A stretch of 64,000 nt of DNA from Lates calcarifer (GCF_001640805.2 NC_066848.1:25620144-25684143), one strand, 5' to 3'; positions 48,195-60,408 are shown, counted from the stretch's first letter. The notes: generated by a model from the sequence alone, not told the origin. Program-made: numbers and translations.

Positions 48195-49621
48195 GTGAGA
48201 GAGTACCATCCCACAGAAGGCAACTGTAGAAATTTAAATGGAAATGCTGGTCTAAAATGAACATGCATTATTGGCCAAGTAATTACATGCAGAGTACCCT
48301 AAGTACTAAAGTTTACAAAACAGATAAAGGAATCACTGTTTTCCACACAACTGGTTCTTCTTCAGTGAATCATTTATCAGATTAATCACAGCTTGTTCTT
48401 TGAGTGTTTGGTACAGTTCAAGTACTTTCAGACACTAAGCAATTGCTGCACCTCTACTGTTTTCTGTGTAAATATGTCAGTACAACAGCAAGGAGAAGGA
48501 GGGTGGCTGCTGCTCACCTGAACAAGTGAAGTTGATGCTGAGTTCATGATGGTCTGACTTTCTCAGCTCACTGCCATGGCTCACTGTGGGACCATGGCAA
48601 ACACAAAAACTACAGTGAGAGAAACAATACATGAGCTGATTTTGCTATCTGTGTTCACTAAATGATACACCTCTTCACCAACAGAGAGCAGACAGATCAG
48701 TCTGTGAGTGGTAACATTAGTTTTCATAATTTGAAAAAAAAATACAGGTGAGTAGAGTCAAATAGGAAATTGATAAGAGGAGGACTGTGGGAAAATGAAT
48801 CCATGTGCCCCCTGCAGTGTGTATGAATGCCATACATCTGTTGGCAAACATCGGAGAAAACATGACGTTTTCTGTCAGTTGAGATGCAGAAGTTAAGGTA
48901 TCAGGTTTAATAATAATAAACAGATTTTGAGGTGATGAACACCTTTTCCAAAGTGGTTTCTTGAAATGTCTTTTTCATCATTTGTTTAGGCAAACTGATT
49001 TAATACGATGTGTGTAAGCTCACAGCCTACTCTGACATCTGCTTTGGTGAGTGCTCTCTGGGGGATCTGTTAGCAGTCTCTGGATTTGTTAAGTTAAATC
49101 AACAAAATGTAACAGTGCCCTCTGCAGCCATGAGCGGTAATTCATTCTGTTGAGCTCTGAGTCTGAGCTGCAAAGTAGTTTTCATGTACAGACAACAAAG
49201 CCTATCAGTCTCTTGACCGGCGTGTAGTCCCACTGATACATGACCAAATGGTGTACATTCCTCATGACCCCCAGCTTCCAGGGCTGGAAGTGCTGTCACT
49301 GTAACAAAAACACTGACCTCCATTTAGAATTCTTGATATTGATATATTGAGTTTCCTGGCTGGATATCAGCGATGAACGCTGGTTATTAATGACCTCTAA
49401 GTCTTTTCACCTGATCCACAGTTCAGCATTACTCTTAAACTTACTGGGCCTGATTCCAGTAGTTTAATTACTCAGTTAATGAGTGGAAATGACAGAGGCA
49501 CCATTCCTATGTGTACCATCAGAATTTGTATGTCAGTGTATACCAGTCCAAAATATCTTTGTGATATCAAACACCAGTTTAAAGCTGAAAACCCAAACCC
49601 AACTATATTTGTATTTTTCAG

Positions 49622-49702
49622 CTTTCTTTAGACCTTTATTACACAGAAGATGAGATTTATGAGCTGTCATTGCTGAGGGAGCCACGTAACCCCAAATCAC
49701 TG
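49622..49702 (+). CDS. rasgrp3: rasgrp3 exon 9 (end of GEF domain)
   Basis: The acceptor is atttttcag and the donor gtaagt at 49703. It encodes [20 protein letters not shown] and PRNPKSL. Confidence 0.94.
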
Positions 49703-49977
49703 GTAAGTTTCAGCTGATACGGTCTGTACCTGTGTTCAGGTTTGTCCACACTGGGTGTATCTAGTTTGGACTAAACTTGATATTTATGCTGAAACATTTT
49801 CACCAGCTAAAGACTTTTTGTGCTGTATAACACTTTGTTGTCACAGAATACAGATATCTTTTTACCTGTGCTGGCATTTGGCCCTGTGGAACTATTTAAG
49901 CTATTGTAGCACTGGACATCTGCACATCTGGTATAACAGATGATTTGCTCACCTAAGTCCTATGTCCTTCTTCATAG

Positions 49978-50091
49978 CCTACCTCTCCAGCGACTCCCAA
50001 CAAGCCCATGGCCCCTCTAGACTGGGCCTCTGGCATCACCACCAAACCAGACCCCTCTGTAGTCAATAAACACATCAGGAAAGTGGTTGAT
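49978..50091 (+). CDS. rasgrp3: rasgrp3 exon 10 (linker)
   Basis: The acceptor is cttcatag and the donor gtgagt at 50092. It encodes PTSPATPNKPMAPLDWASGI and KPDPSVVNKHIRKVVD, the linker between GEF domain and EF hands. Confidence 0.94.
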
Positions 50092-50216
50092 GTGAGTAGA
50101 CAACATCCCTTTTCAAATTATACCACAGAATTCAGAAAAACTGCTACTGCTTGGACATGTTGCAGTGTGAATGAAGTATTATTGGAGTAATCTGTATCTT
50201 GTCTGGCTCTGGGAAG

Positions 50217-50332
50217 TCTGTTTTCAGGAATTATGACCATGACCACGATGGCTATATTTCTCAAGAGGACTTTGAGAGCATCGCTGCTAACTTTCCCCTC
50301 CTGGACTCCTTCTGTGTTTTGGACAAAGATCA
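50217..50332 (+). CDS. rasgrp3: rasgrp3 exon 11 (EF hands)
   Basis: It encodes [20 protein letters not shown] and the start of the second EF loop (LDKDQ). The in-frame acceptor is the weak ctctgggaag. A better-looking ttttcag ten bases downstream would shift the frame. The donor is gtgagt at 50333. Confidence 0.92.
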
Positions 50333-50603
50333 GTGAGTGTGGAAAAGTTATAAATGCTTAAATAATTAACTACAATAACAGCACAGTATTTCGTAGCTGT
50401 ACTTTTCCCTGAATCAAACCTAGTTGCAGTGTAAGAACCTGTATTGTTAGAACAATGGTTTGCAAACCACCAGTGGTACAGCCTCAGGTGGTCTAATAAA
50501 TGATCAGTGCAGTATAGCTACTTTCAAAATCAGAAAACAACAATGGACTGCAAATAAAATTTGTAAAACAGCCACTGGAATTAAATTTAGTAGTTGTTAA
50601 AAT

Positions 50604-50607
<4 letters not shown>

Positions 50608-50646
<39 letters not shown>
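50608..50646. repeat. (TA)n microsatellite
   Basis: About 19 TA units in a rasgrp3 intron. Confidence 0.95.
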
Positions 50647-50649
<3 letters not shown>

Positions 50650-51135
50650 TAGGAATGTAAAATTCTAATCTTACATTTTTGTAATATGAATATGGTTTAT
50701 TTTACACTCTGCACATGTATAACACCCTGCCTACTTCTTTGTTGAGAAACAGTATGTACTGTACCATGCCTGAAAGGATCCAAATCCAAAAAGAGCAATG
50801 TAATCGCTAACACAGTCGTGGAGATTTATTTTTCATACATTGTTGTTAGCATTGAGGTTGAGGTTTGTTCTGGCCCCATGTAAGATGCATGTGGTACTTG
50901 TGTTTGGATGTGATCATACATAGAGAGCCACTGTGCTAAAGAAGCAATTTGGAGGGAAAATTTAAGCGTGGGCTCCTTTGCTGTAACACAGCCCTGTAAT
51001 ACTTTTGTTGAATCTTAGGTATAAATACAAATTTTGTCTGACTTAGAAGGACTGGAGCACCTATTAATGACAATCTTCTCTCTCTTTCGTGGTCCTCCTT
51101 TCCTTTATCTCCCTTCCTTTCTGTCTTTCTCTCAG

Positions 51136-51283
51136 AGATGGATTGATCAGTAAAGATGAAATGATAGCATATTTCCTTCGGGCTAACCCACTGCTCCAGT
51201 GTAAGATGGGACCAGGATTCATCCACAACTTCCAGGAGATGACATACCTGAAGCCCACCTTCTGTGAACATTGTGCTGGATTT
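51136..51283 (+). CDS. rasgrp3: rasgrp3 exon 12 (EF loop end, start of C1 domain)
   Basis: The acceptor is tctctcag and the donor gtgtgt at 51284. It encodes [20 protein letters not shown] and [20 protein letters not shown], the first half of the diacylglycerol-binding C1 domain. Confidence 0.95.
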
Positions 51284-51445
51284 GTGTGTATCTCAAACAT
51301 CCTGCCACTATGTGTCCTTAATCTTCCTGCCAGCATTGTCCTGTTTATGACCTAGCCATGTTTGGTTTTTGCTCTTCAGTAACTAATGTTACTTTTTGTA
51401 TTTTCTGTACCACCTCCCACCTTCCTCACATTTCTGGACCTGCAG

Positions 51446-51482
51446 CTCTGGGGAATCATCAAACAGGGCTACAAGTGCAAAG
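51446..51482 (+). CDS. rasgrp3: rasgrp3 exon 13 (C1 domain)
   Basis: A 37-base exon, LWGIIKQGYKCK; acceptor acctgcag, donor gtatgt at 51483. It keeps the hydrophobic loop (LWGIIKQG) that inserts into membrane in C1 domains. Confidence 0.93.
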
Positions 51483-52853
51483 GTATGTTTCATTGGATTC
51501 TTCTCTGAAGGCCATTCATAAACATGTAACATTTAATTTAAGTAGAGAGAGAGTGGGGAAGGGGGAGAGGGAGGGAGGGAGGTAGAGAATAGAGACAGGA
51601 GAACATAGCATAACACGGATTCCATGTAAAAAATGATAGTGATAAAAAAAAAGTGATACCAATAATACAGTAGTAGTAACAATAGTAGTGATAATTAAAG
51701 TAGTAATTGCAAAAGTAGCAATAATACTAGAAGCAGTAATAGTAATTTCTAATATCATATCTGTTCCTTCCTCCTCCTCTCCAGAATATGCATATATGCT
51801 TCATTTAATAAGGTGTCTCCTCCTTCACTGAAAAGTCAGTTCTCAGTAAATGGGCATTGGAGGTTACAAGTTTCCACATCACAGCCGTTTAAGTTGCATT
51901 CTGGACCCTGATCAGCTCTAACACTAGTCAATAACTGAAGTATATGTCTGAGTGATGGGACTTTAACTATCATTGTTAAAAAAAAAAGGTTTATCTTGCA
52001 TTCTTATGTATTTGGTACATTTGATGTGTGTTCAGTTCCAAGTAATAGGTTCAGTCAGCATAAATATTGTTGATGAAAAAATCCCAACTCGGGGTTCTGG
52101 AGCTTTCAACCATGTCTCACAGTCTTCATTAGCCAATGTCATTTTCTCAGTTGCCATGGAATAGTATATGTTTAAACTTAACATGATTCTGAGCACATGT
52201 AGGTCTTCTCATCCTCGGTGGCTTAAGAATTGAGCTTGACATTCAAGAGTGTGATAAAGTCAGACATCCAGTACAAGAGAGTAAATGAACCTTGAATTAA
52301 GAATATTTCATCCATTGATTTTTCCAAAGTTTAACAATGAACCATCAGGGTCAGCATGCCTCCAGTCTGCAAATGCCAGGATATTGCTCATGCAGAATCT
52401 GCCATACTACCTCAGTCAACAAAATAATGTTTTTCAGAAACTATTAGAATCACTTCACAGCTAAATTTTGGGTCAGTGAGCTAGAGACAGTCTTTGCTCA
52501 CTGTGGTAACTTACTACCACGACGATAAGGGGTAATAACATTTTTGCCAACTTTGGCAAACATGTAATGGGAACTCAAAATATAACACAAGATAACTCAC
52601 TATATACTCCTACCATTTAACCATGCACATTACTTTGGTTACACCTACTTAGAGTTTGACATGATTTGGGTGAACTGTCCCTTTTAACAAAATGTGAATA
52701 CATCTTTCATGACACTACCGATTCTTATAGATCCCTAGAAGACGCTTCCTCATTGAGATAAAGACCAGTATTAGCTAATATTAACTGTGTGTCTTGAAGC
52801 ATGGAACATTGGTGGCCTGAATGTCAGCTGATGTGTCTTTATTTACTTTGCAG

Positions 52854-53003
52854 ACTGTGGTGTTAACTGTCATAAACAGTGTCGGGAGCTGCTGGTTCTG
52901 GCCTGTAGGAAGCTCATCCGCTCTGGTTCTGTGGGCAGCGTTTCCCCTGCTAGACTAACCCACAGCTCGCTGCCCAGCAGCCCTGCACTGCCCTCCTGCA
53001 AAG
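52854..53003 (+). CDS. rasgrp3: rasgrp3 exon 14 (end of C1 domain, Ser-rich linker)
   Basis: The acceptor is actttgcag and the donor gtaatt at 53004. It encodes DCGVNCHKQCRELLVLACRK, completing the zinc ligands, and then a Ser/Pro-rich linker. Confidence 0.94.
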
Positions 53004-53729
53004 GTAATTTTCAGCTACAATTACTAAACATGCTGAACAAAGTACCATAAACAATACAAGAATAATGTACTTGCAAAGGCTTCATGTATTACATATGAGT
53101 TTTTAAAGCAGCATGAGGCAACCAGTGGACTTGATGATGAGATGAATCAGTTCTCAGTCTGACTGTAGTCAGAAATTGAACATGAGGAGACATGCTGCAG
53201 TGTAAGAATGCCATTAGGCCTAGTCATTCAGACCTGTACAGGACATCCCCTGGATGCAAACCTACTGTTCATTATGTTGTTGAGGAGACATAATGCCCAC
53301 ACACAGTTTAACAAACTCAAGATTTTTTTTATTTTTTTTTTTGTACACCAAGCTGAAAACTCAATTCAAATTCAAATGGATTAGATATAGCATATGAAGA
53401 CAAAGCATAAAATTCACAAGTTAATTCACAACAAATACAGTGAACAGAAGCCCTAAAAGTCAGACTCAAAAATGACAGAAGTTTCTTGTGGAAGTTGGAA
53501 ACATCTTAGTCAGTCATCAATAGTGTTTAAAAATTAGCTCACAGTCTTGATTTTGGTTTTCACATTTTGATTATGTGATTCCATTACTGGATATTGGCTA
53601 TACATCTATCAGCAGTAGCCTTTTACTAATAAAATTGTAACTGTTCCTCAACTCAGATTACAGATCTGAGGAAGGGGACCTAACAGTGCACTCAAGAGGG
53701 AGCTGTGTGAATGATTAATGTCCTCAAGA

Positions 53730-54010
53730 TAAATGGTAAATGGACTGTACTTATATAGCGCTTTTCTAGTCTTTTTGACCACTCAAAGCGCTTCACACTA
53801 CAGATCACATTCACCCCATTCACACACATTCATACAGCACATGTTCTATATACAAAGTGCTTTTCTATACACACATTCACACACTGATGCGATGCACACA
53901 CATCGGAGGCAATTTGGGGTTCAGTATCTTGCCCAAGGATACTCCGGCATGCGGACTGGAGGAGCCGGAAATCGAACCACCAACCTTCTGATTGGTGGGC
54001 GACTGCTCTG
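53730..54010 (+). repeat. dispersed repeat, 'atatagcgcttttctag' family, copy 3
   Basis: ataaatggtaaatggactgt, then acttatatagcgcttttcta and cactcaaagcgcttcacact, ending in ggaaatcgaaccaccaacct (B-box-like) and gattggtgggcgactgctct. It is the longest copy and shows the tRNA-like right end. Confidence 0.72.
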
Positions 54011-54597
54011 GCTGTGGCTCAGGAGGTCATCAAGAGATGTCATCAAGAGATGTCACATCAGTCAGGCTGAAGACTACAGTTCCACACAACACACTCTCCA
54101 ACTGTCAGTGGTTATTTTGCAGTACGGGTAATGCAGGCATCAGGTTTTGATAAGAGAGCAAAATGCTTAAAATAGAAAAGACAATATATCTGGTCTCGCT
54201 TTTAGCTTGAAGGTTTTTCCTGATTAATAATTATTTGCAGTGCTTTCTTTTATAGATGACCACATGTTGTCAAAGTGGTAAGATGTTTTCTTCTTTGCTT
54301 GTGTTTTCTGAAGTTCCAGTGTGTTGAGCTGTCTGAGCAGTTGTAGGAAAGCAGCTCTGCTATCTGGTTATTAATATTTTTACACTGAATTATTTAAGGT
54401 TGCACCCACCATCACTCAAGACAGAAGCAAAACGGTTTCACAGTTGTTTAATCTTGTGTATCTTTTGATTTCATGTATATTTAAAAGAACAATGTTTAGT
54501 GCATTCAGTGTGTGTGGTGAGATGTTTTGTAACTATGGTCAACACTTTTTTACGTACGTATTCATTAGTTCAAATGTGTCTGTGTTCCCTCCTTCAG

Positions 54598-54998
54598 ATG
54601 AGGATGAGGTGTTTGACTTCCCAGCTGTCACATCAGCAGGTCCAGCTCTGGACACTCAGTCCATCACCCTGATGACTGGTTCGGCCCAGAGGATCTCTGT
54701 GCGCCTGCAGAGGGCCACCACTAGCCAGGCCACCCAGACCGAGCCCCTGTGGCCCGAACACAGCTGGGGGGTCACAGATGGTGGCTCCCATACCTTCCCC
54801 AAAATGAAATACAGGACTCACAGGAAGACATCTAAAAATAAAGGTTTTGCCTTTTGGGAAAATCAGAGTGACGGGCAGCACCAGGCCATTTCCTCGCGGT
54901 GCAGCTCAGAGTCTCAGGAGAAGTTAGATGTCTCAGGAGAGCTCGTACAGAACGGGATTACACTCAGAGGGGAGGTAATGGAGGAATATGTTGTTTAA
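54598..54998 (+). CDS. rasgrp3: rasgrp3 exon 15 (C-terminal region; stop or donor)
   Basis: The acceptor is tccttcag. It encodes DEDEVFDFPAVTSAG, SVRLQRATTSQATQTEPLWP and SHTFPKMKYRTHRKT, then a less conserved tail. The frame stops at 54998. It also contains a plausible donor (gaggggag|gtaatg at 54975) that could join to a short last exon at 55945 (D-S-stop). The mammalian protein ends in GEDG, which favours the spliced ending (RGEDS). Confidence 0.9.
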
Positions 54999-55944
54999 CA
55001 TTTTAACTTCAATAAAACATCACCAAATTCATCTTGAGACAACACTGACAGTGATAGATAGTGAAATGAAACCTGTTGAAGTAATTACTTGAACATGAGA
55101 ATGGAGGTCTTGAGCTTGGCAACAGTAGATTTAGCAAAATAAATGCAAGTTAAGGTCTATTTACTTTCACCCTTTTCTGACAGTCCTCATCAGTGAGTAG
55201 TGCTGTCAGACTGAAAACAATCAAACCATACCCATGAAAAATGAGCCAAGGCTATTCACTGCTGAGGACTGATAAAGATGTGTTTTTTCTGGTGTCGGTA
55301 ACACCTGGCATAAGATCCAGGAGGTTCAGTTTGAGTAATAGATCCTAAGACTGAGGGTTTAAACACAGCAGTTTATGAGAGGATTTTAGAACTCTGGAAA
55401 GTTATCACAGTGGTAATCATTTCATCTTTACCATTTGCACGGGTCTGATTTAGTATCTGTCAGCTGGAAATGATTAGTGAGCAGGAACTTATAATGTAGC
55501 ACATGTCTTGTTCAGGTTTAATTTTTGCTTGTTCTTTTCCAGTTATTTGACTATGAGTTACTGTTTGTCAAATGTGCACATCTACAATCTTCTAACTGGT
55601 TTTCATGCAGGGTTGGAGCTTCAAGTCAGTGTCACACAGCACTGTACTGCACTTTGTTTTGCCAGAAGTTAGCCAGAAGTATTTATCACATTTATCCCCA
55701 GGACAGATTTTACTGTTTAGGATATAAACATCCAGAGCAATAATAAAAAGGTAATGTCAGTGAATATCATATGTAATGTATAGGTCATCATTATTCAGAA
55801 TGTTTTCTGATTTTAACTTAAACACAATGAAACCAAGACTACAGTAAAAGACATATGAGAGCTGTGGTTTGGTAAATACACAGATACAGATACAGATATA
55901 GAATTCCAGATACAAATGACTAAATGTTGCCCCCCCCCCTCCAG

Positions 55945-56460
55945 GACAGCTGACTTAGTGGGGGCCATTACCGAGGGTCCAGAAAGCACCTGGCAGGAGG
56001 GACCAGGAAGCTCTTCTCTCTGGGGGAGGTGCTGGGCTGCCTGAGGTCCCCCTTCAGTGACCTGAAGTTATCCTGTCCTCTCTAGACTTCAACACAGACA
56101 GAGCTACATGTGGACACTTTGTAGTTGTGATCAGAGAGAGGAGCGGTGAATCACGTGGAATGACACGTCCACCCAAGAATATGGATTTTGGTCCAGGATG
56201 TACATTAAATCGGCACTGAGAAGAAGCATATTTTAAACTCCACAGAAGTGTGGAACAGGTTCAGTTTAGCAGATCACTGCTGGCCAGCTATGTTTAAAAT
56301 CCAGCTTGGGTACAGTATGAAATCCAGAAGAGAATGTGCTGATTCAAGGACAGCAACACGCAAGTTCGTAGTGGTCATTCTCCAAGTCAGAATGATTAGC
56401 AAAAACATGGTGTATGTCAGAGAGTTTGTAGATATTTGTATGTGGAGTTGCAAATAAAGG
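55945..56460 (+). other. rasgrp3: candidate rasgrp3 terminal exon and 3' UTR
   Basis: The acceptor-like ccccccccctccag ends at 55944. In phase from 54974 the text reads D-S-stop (TGA 55951-55953). The next 140 bases are GC-richer than the surroundings. A polyadenylation signal AATAAA lies at 56453-56458. Most of this would be 3' UTR. Confidence 0.5.
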
Positions 56461-57980
56461 GAAAGTCAAGCTGAAAGTGAATGTAAAGGGCATCCAACCT
56501 ACAATCAGATGGAACGTTGGTAATGGACGATTCTGCCAAACATATGGTAAAAAGACAAGTATTTAACTTTTTGTATTTAACTGCATTGTGACATGGAAAA
56601 CAGGTGTGTAAGTCTGTTCAGCCTCCTGCAGCACAGCCCATCCCTTAAAACCGTTGATGGTTAGTCATAGACGTAAATAAATATTCATTCAACAGCACAG
56701 TCCGTCTGGCTAGCTAGCCCACAGGACACAGGTCATCAGCTTGTGCCAGCAACAATCCACCCATTGTCACACCGCCAAGCTGTGATTGGTCAGTTGATTG
56801 TTTTCTTTTTGGCATTGATGTTGTTGTCTTTAGGTGTGTTCGATATACTGTAGACTTTGGCTGACTTGATGGTGAACTGCTGGTGACTGATGGGGTGGAG
56901 TCAAAACAGACACATTTGGCCACTTACTGTAGTGTGCGTGAACGCACAACAATGGCTAATCTTGCATCATTTGCCTTTTACCAGTCATTCACACAATTCA
57001 ACAAATATATCCAACTCATTGTGGAAAAATTGTACAACTGGTCTGTGTTTTTTAGTGTTCCTTACAACATGTCAGACCGTGTAAATCTATACACACCTAT
57101 ACAAACTGACTGAAATTTACATCAGTCTTCTGACACACACGAAACTATTCTATTCTAAGATCTGAAGTTCTTAGAAGAAAAGATGCTACATGTCATCTGC
57201 ATCAGTGAAGCCTTCAGCCAGTCAGAACAAAGTGCTGTCATCACAGAGGTGATTCCAAGTTGGTGCAGAAAACTGAGCACAAAATATGGACGGTACCAGT
57301 CTGACACTAACACTTCTTTACAGATCTTTAAGCTGCTCCATGCTGGGTTTTGTTAATCTACCTTCACCTTTAAAATACTCCACAGGCTTTCACTTGGATC
57401 TTCTTTTTAAACTCTTGTGTGATTCACTGTGGTGGTCCTGGCCAGGTCTACACCAAACGTGCTGGATCCCATCTGATTCTCATGGTCTCAAGTTTAATTT
57501 GCAGTTGTGTGTTGTGCTGTGAACTGTAGTTTTCTTTTTGGACACCATCAGCCAACATGCTTTGCAACAGCTTCCACAGATAATTTTTGTGCCAAGTCAG
57601 AAACAGAACTTCACTGTTCAGCGTAAGGTTGGATAAATAGTGAATTGTATGTGTTGTTGTTTTTTGAGAACCATTACATATAACTGCCAAAACTGAGGCA
57701 GAACTGTGTGACCAAAACTGAGGCAGAACTGTGTGACCTGGTCTCTCCCAGGTCTTCACTGCAGCCCCCCTCACCGCTTTCTTGATGTGGGGTCTCCCAG
57801 GCTTTAGTCTGGTCCTCTGTCAGATAAATATCAGCTGATTGACTTGTTTTTGAGCACACAGAATGTTTCTGTATTCATCCTGTTGCCTCTGTCAGTAGTG
57901 AAATCATCAGTAAATGCCTGTTTGCCAGTTTCATACATGGCCAAGCCAGAACAGAAACACCACCATGTGATAAAGGGTGA
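56460..57980. other. intergenic DNA between rasgrp3 and the cadherin gene
   Basis: No coding exon is recognised. It contains a 25-bp unit repeated in tandem at about 57688-57738 (accaaaactgaggcagaact plus gtgtg, twice). Frames here do not resemble known proteins. Confidence 0.5.
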
Positions 57981-57988
57981 TTTTTGTT

Positions 57989-58186
57989 TCATGGGTCCAT
58001 TTTGAGTTTTACCAGAGGTTTGGATCTTTTGGTGAATCCTCTGAGGTTCTGGTCATTTAGTCTTTTCTTGATTACTGATAAAGAAGCATGTAGACCTACA
58101 TCCTGGAGAACATTATTGACTTGCTGTGCAGTCATGAAAGGTTTCCTAATTATTACACAAAAAGTTTTAATTAATGTTTTACACAA
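57989..58186 (-). pseudogene. Tc1-type transposase N-terminal fragment
   Basis: The - strand frame reads FMTAQQVNNVLQDVGLHASL, then IKKRLNDQNLRGFTKRSKPL. This is the second helix-turn-helix part of a Tc1 transposase (T-x-x-x-V...V-S-x-x-T-I-x-R-R-L...GF). Start and catalytic core are absent. Confidence 0.68.
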
Positions 58187-59079
58187 TTAATTTGTGTGAT
58201 TATTTCTTATTTATTAAATATTGAACACTTTTGGGCTCTACGTAAATAAACATTAGTCAGACTGAATACCAGGAAAAACCATTGTTTAAGGGCCATTGAA
58301 ACATTTCTGTTATTATTTATATTTGCAAATTATAAAATTATACTATTATACTATACTATACTGTTCCTAGAGTTGTAAATGTATGCTTCTATCTTACAGG
58401 CAGCCACTAGCTTCCATTCATTTCAGTGAGACATTTAAAGGAATTCTAGCGTCACCAGCAAAAGAACACAAAGAAAAACAATCAAAGATCAGTCAATAAA
58501 AGTAAAATCAGGAAAAGCTCTCAAAGAGCACTCGAATAATTCATTTTCGTCAAATTTATTGTAAGATGTTAATGTTAGAGCTGAAAACACAGGCTGAATA
58601 CATGAAGAGGTGTGTGTAAGTCTGTGGTGTGGTCGTGCTGTGAGGAAGCTGTTGTAGCAGCCGCAGTAAACCTGTTTAAAAGCATAAACCTTTAAACGCA
58701 TACACATAGTGATACAGTTCAAGTGTCAGGTGAACCTGATGTGAAGAGACAGCCAACAACAGAAGAGTCTGACGTGGGGAGAAGGACAACAGGTGGAAGA
58801 CTTCAGCGGAAACAAAAAGCTTGTGTTTGACCTTTCAGTCAAATTTATCCAATTAAAGCTTTCAGTGGAGAAGGACGAGTTATGGAGTCATAGTCTGGAT
58901 CAGTATAGTCACATTTGAAGTCCAGTTCCAGTTAATTTGGTTCCTTGAATGTAGTTTAAAGATGAACAACAGTGTGCTATTGTTTTGAAATAAAGTCAAA
59001 GGAGTGAGGAGTTGTAAACTATGATTAGCATTCATATCATTGGATAAATGCTGATCATGTGATCACAGTTACACGAGGT

Positions 59080-59400
59080 AGGTGTGTTGTGAAGCATCCC
59101 AGCACACACCGGAGCAATAGATTAAGGGACATAAATTCTGTGTCAGTGGGAGAAACTTCCAGAACCAATTCTAAACATCACGTCCGAGTTCCCCCAGACA
59201 AGATTAGAACTGAAGCCAAACAGTTCAGTCCTGGTTTCATCAGACCAGAGAATCTTGTTTCTTGCAGTTTTTCTGCAGTCACCTGCATTTTAAAGGAGGA
59301 TTCTTGCACTGCAGTAATATCACAGAGATGATTTAGGAACTCTTTTCTCTCCTCTGCAACTTTTGTCATTACTGCTGTTTTAATTGTAGATGTCTGATGT
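59080..59400 (-). pseudogene. Tc1-type transposase fragment, catalytic region
   Basis: The - strand text around 59147-59270 reads RNKILWSDETRTELFG, the conserved block with the second catalytic Asp (W-S-D-E) of Tc1 elements. The flanking text is frameshifted. Confidence 0.65.
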
Positions 59401-59574
59401 ACAGTTAAAGATCAATTGCTGTTGAAATTAAAGACCATTCACAAAATATTGTATTAAGATAATTTTATAAAAATTCAAAATCAACAGTGTGAAACAAATT
59501 ACCTTTGGAGTTAACTGCAAAACATCTTCTGACATTGCAATGTAATAAAGATGTCAACTGAACAGATACTTACA

Positions 59575-60195
59575 TATTTTAAAAAAGCATTTATTGATAA
59601 CTCACTGACCACACCCTCCGAGGGTGATGGGATGTTGGCCAACTACCTGGATTTCACCTGTAATTTCATTCCTCAGACAAATACAAAACAATGATATTTA
59701 ACCGTAGCAGTAGTGCAAACTACACAGAAAAACAAAAAAATGTAAAGTACCATACACTGCCAAAATGACACAGATGTCACCAGTGCAACTAAAGGCATAC
59801 GTTTGTGTCACCCAGTAAGCAGACTAACAAAACAAAATTCAGAAATCAACAGTCTGAAGATGCAGCTCAAGAACTCAGTGGACAGAAAACACAAAGCATA
59901 TTTTGTCTTTAGCCTATCAGTCAAACAGGGATCTAAAAGACTGACAGAAAAAAGCTTAACCATTCAAAATGTGGAACATCTGTATAAAAAACAAAAACAT
60001 CCTCTGACTATTAAAGAGTGGCTGTTAACTGCTGATAGGACTGCTCTGTAAAGTAAACCACACAAAGAAAAACATATGATCTGGCTGAGAAGTTCCCTGG
60101 GATGCATTGGTTTATCAGTTCATGCGTACATCAATCTAACATTCACGCAGCCATATGTGCACCCACCTATACATAATGTTTGTTCTTTGGAACAT
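59575..60195 (-). other. cadherin 3' UTR (candidate)
   Basis: Follows the stop codon of the cadherin gene. A polyadenylation signal AATAAA (- strand) lies at 59590-59595 and no nearer canonical signal is seen. Confidence 0.5.
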
Positions 60196-60408
60196 TTACA
60201 GCATATCATCCTCTCCTCCTCCGTACATGTCGGCCAGTTTCTTGAAGCGGGGTCCCCACTCACTGAGGCAGTCGTAGTTCTGGTCTCCGCTGCTCGACGA
60301 GTTCAGAGAGGAGAGGCTTCCTGCGTCAGAGCCGCCGCCCTCATAGTCAAACACCAGCAGGGAGTCATAGGGGGGCGCTGTTGGGTCGTTGTCAGCTGCC
60401 TTCAGGTT
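60196..60408 (-). CDS. cadherin last exon: beta-catenin-binding tail and stop
   Basis: The acceptor (AG as plus-strand ct, 60409-60410) is followed by [20 protein letters not shown], then [20 protein letters not shown] and [20 protein letters not shown]. The stop TAA is at 60198-60196. Compared with E-cadherin it adds Met-Leu after the usual GEDD end, and D-Y-D-Y-L reads N-Y-D-C-L. Confidence 0.94.
   Translation of the reverse strand, partial: NLKAADNDPTAPPYDSLLVFDYEGGGSDAGSLSSLNSSSSGDQNYDCLSEWGPRFKKLADMYGGGEDDML

Larger units (their letters stand above)
41014..55953 (+). other. rasgrp3: rasgrp3 locus, complete coding region (RAS guanyl-releasing protein 3)
   Basis: Fifteen or sixteen coding exons give a protein of about 705-710 residues (human: 690). 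RasGRP3 exchanges GDP for GTP on Ras and Rap1 at membranes after diacylglycerol and calcium signals, for example downstream of receptors in lymphocytes and endothelium. Domains seen: Ras exchange motif (residues 1 to ~125), PKC-target Thr133 in KLTQRKK, CDC25-type GEF domain (~150-385), EF hands (434-445 and 463-474) and a C1 domain (496-545) with all zinc ligands (H-x12-C-x2-C-x13-C-x2-C-x4-H-x2-C-x7-C). The conserved tail segment holds RISVRLQRATTSQATQTEP. One intron must be AT-AC. The gene faces the downstream cadherin gene tail-to-tail. Confidence 0.95.

Noticed and set aside
54633..54881. Minus-strand frame opposite rasgrp3 exon 15
   Set aside because: Shadow of a GC-rich conserved exon.
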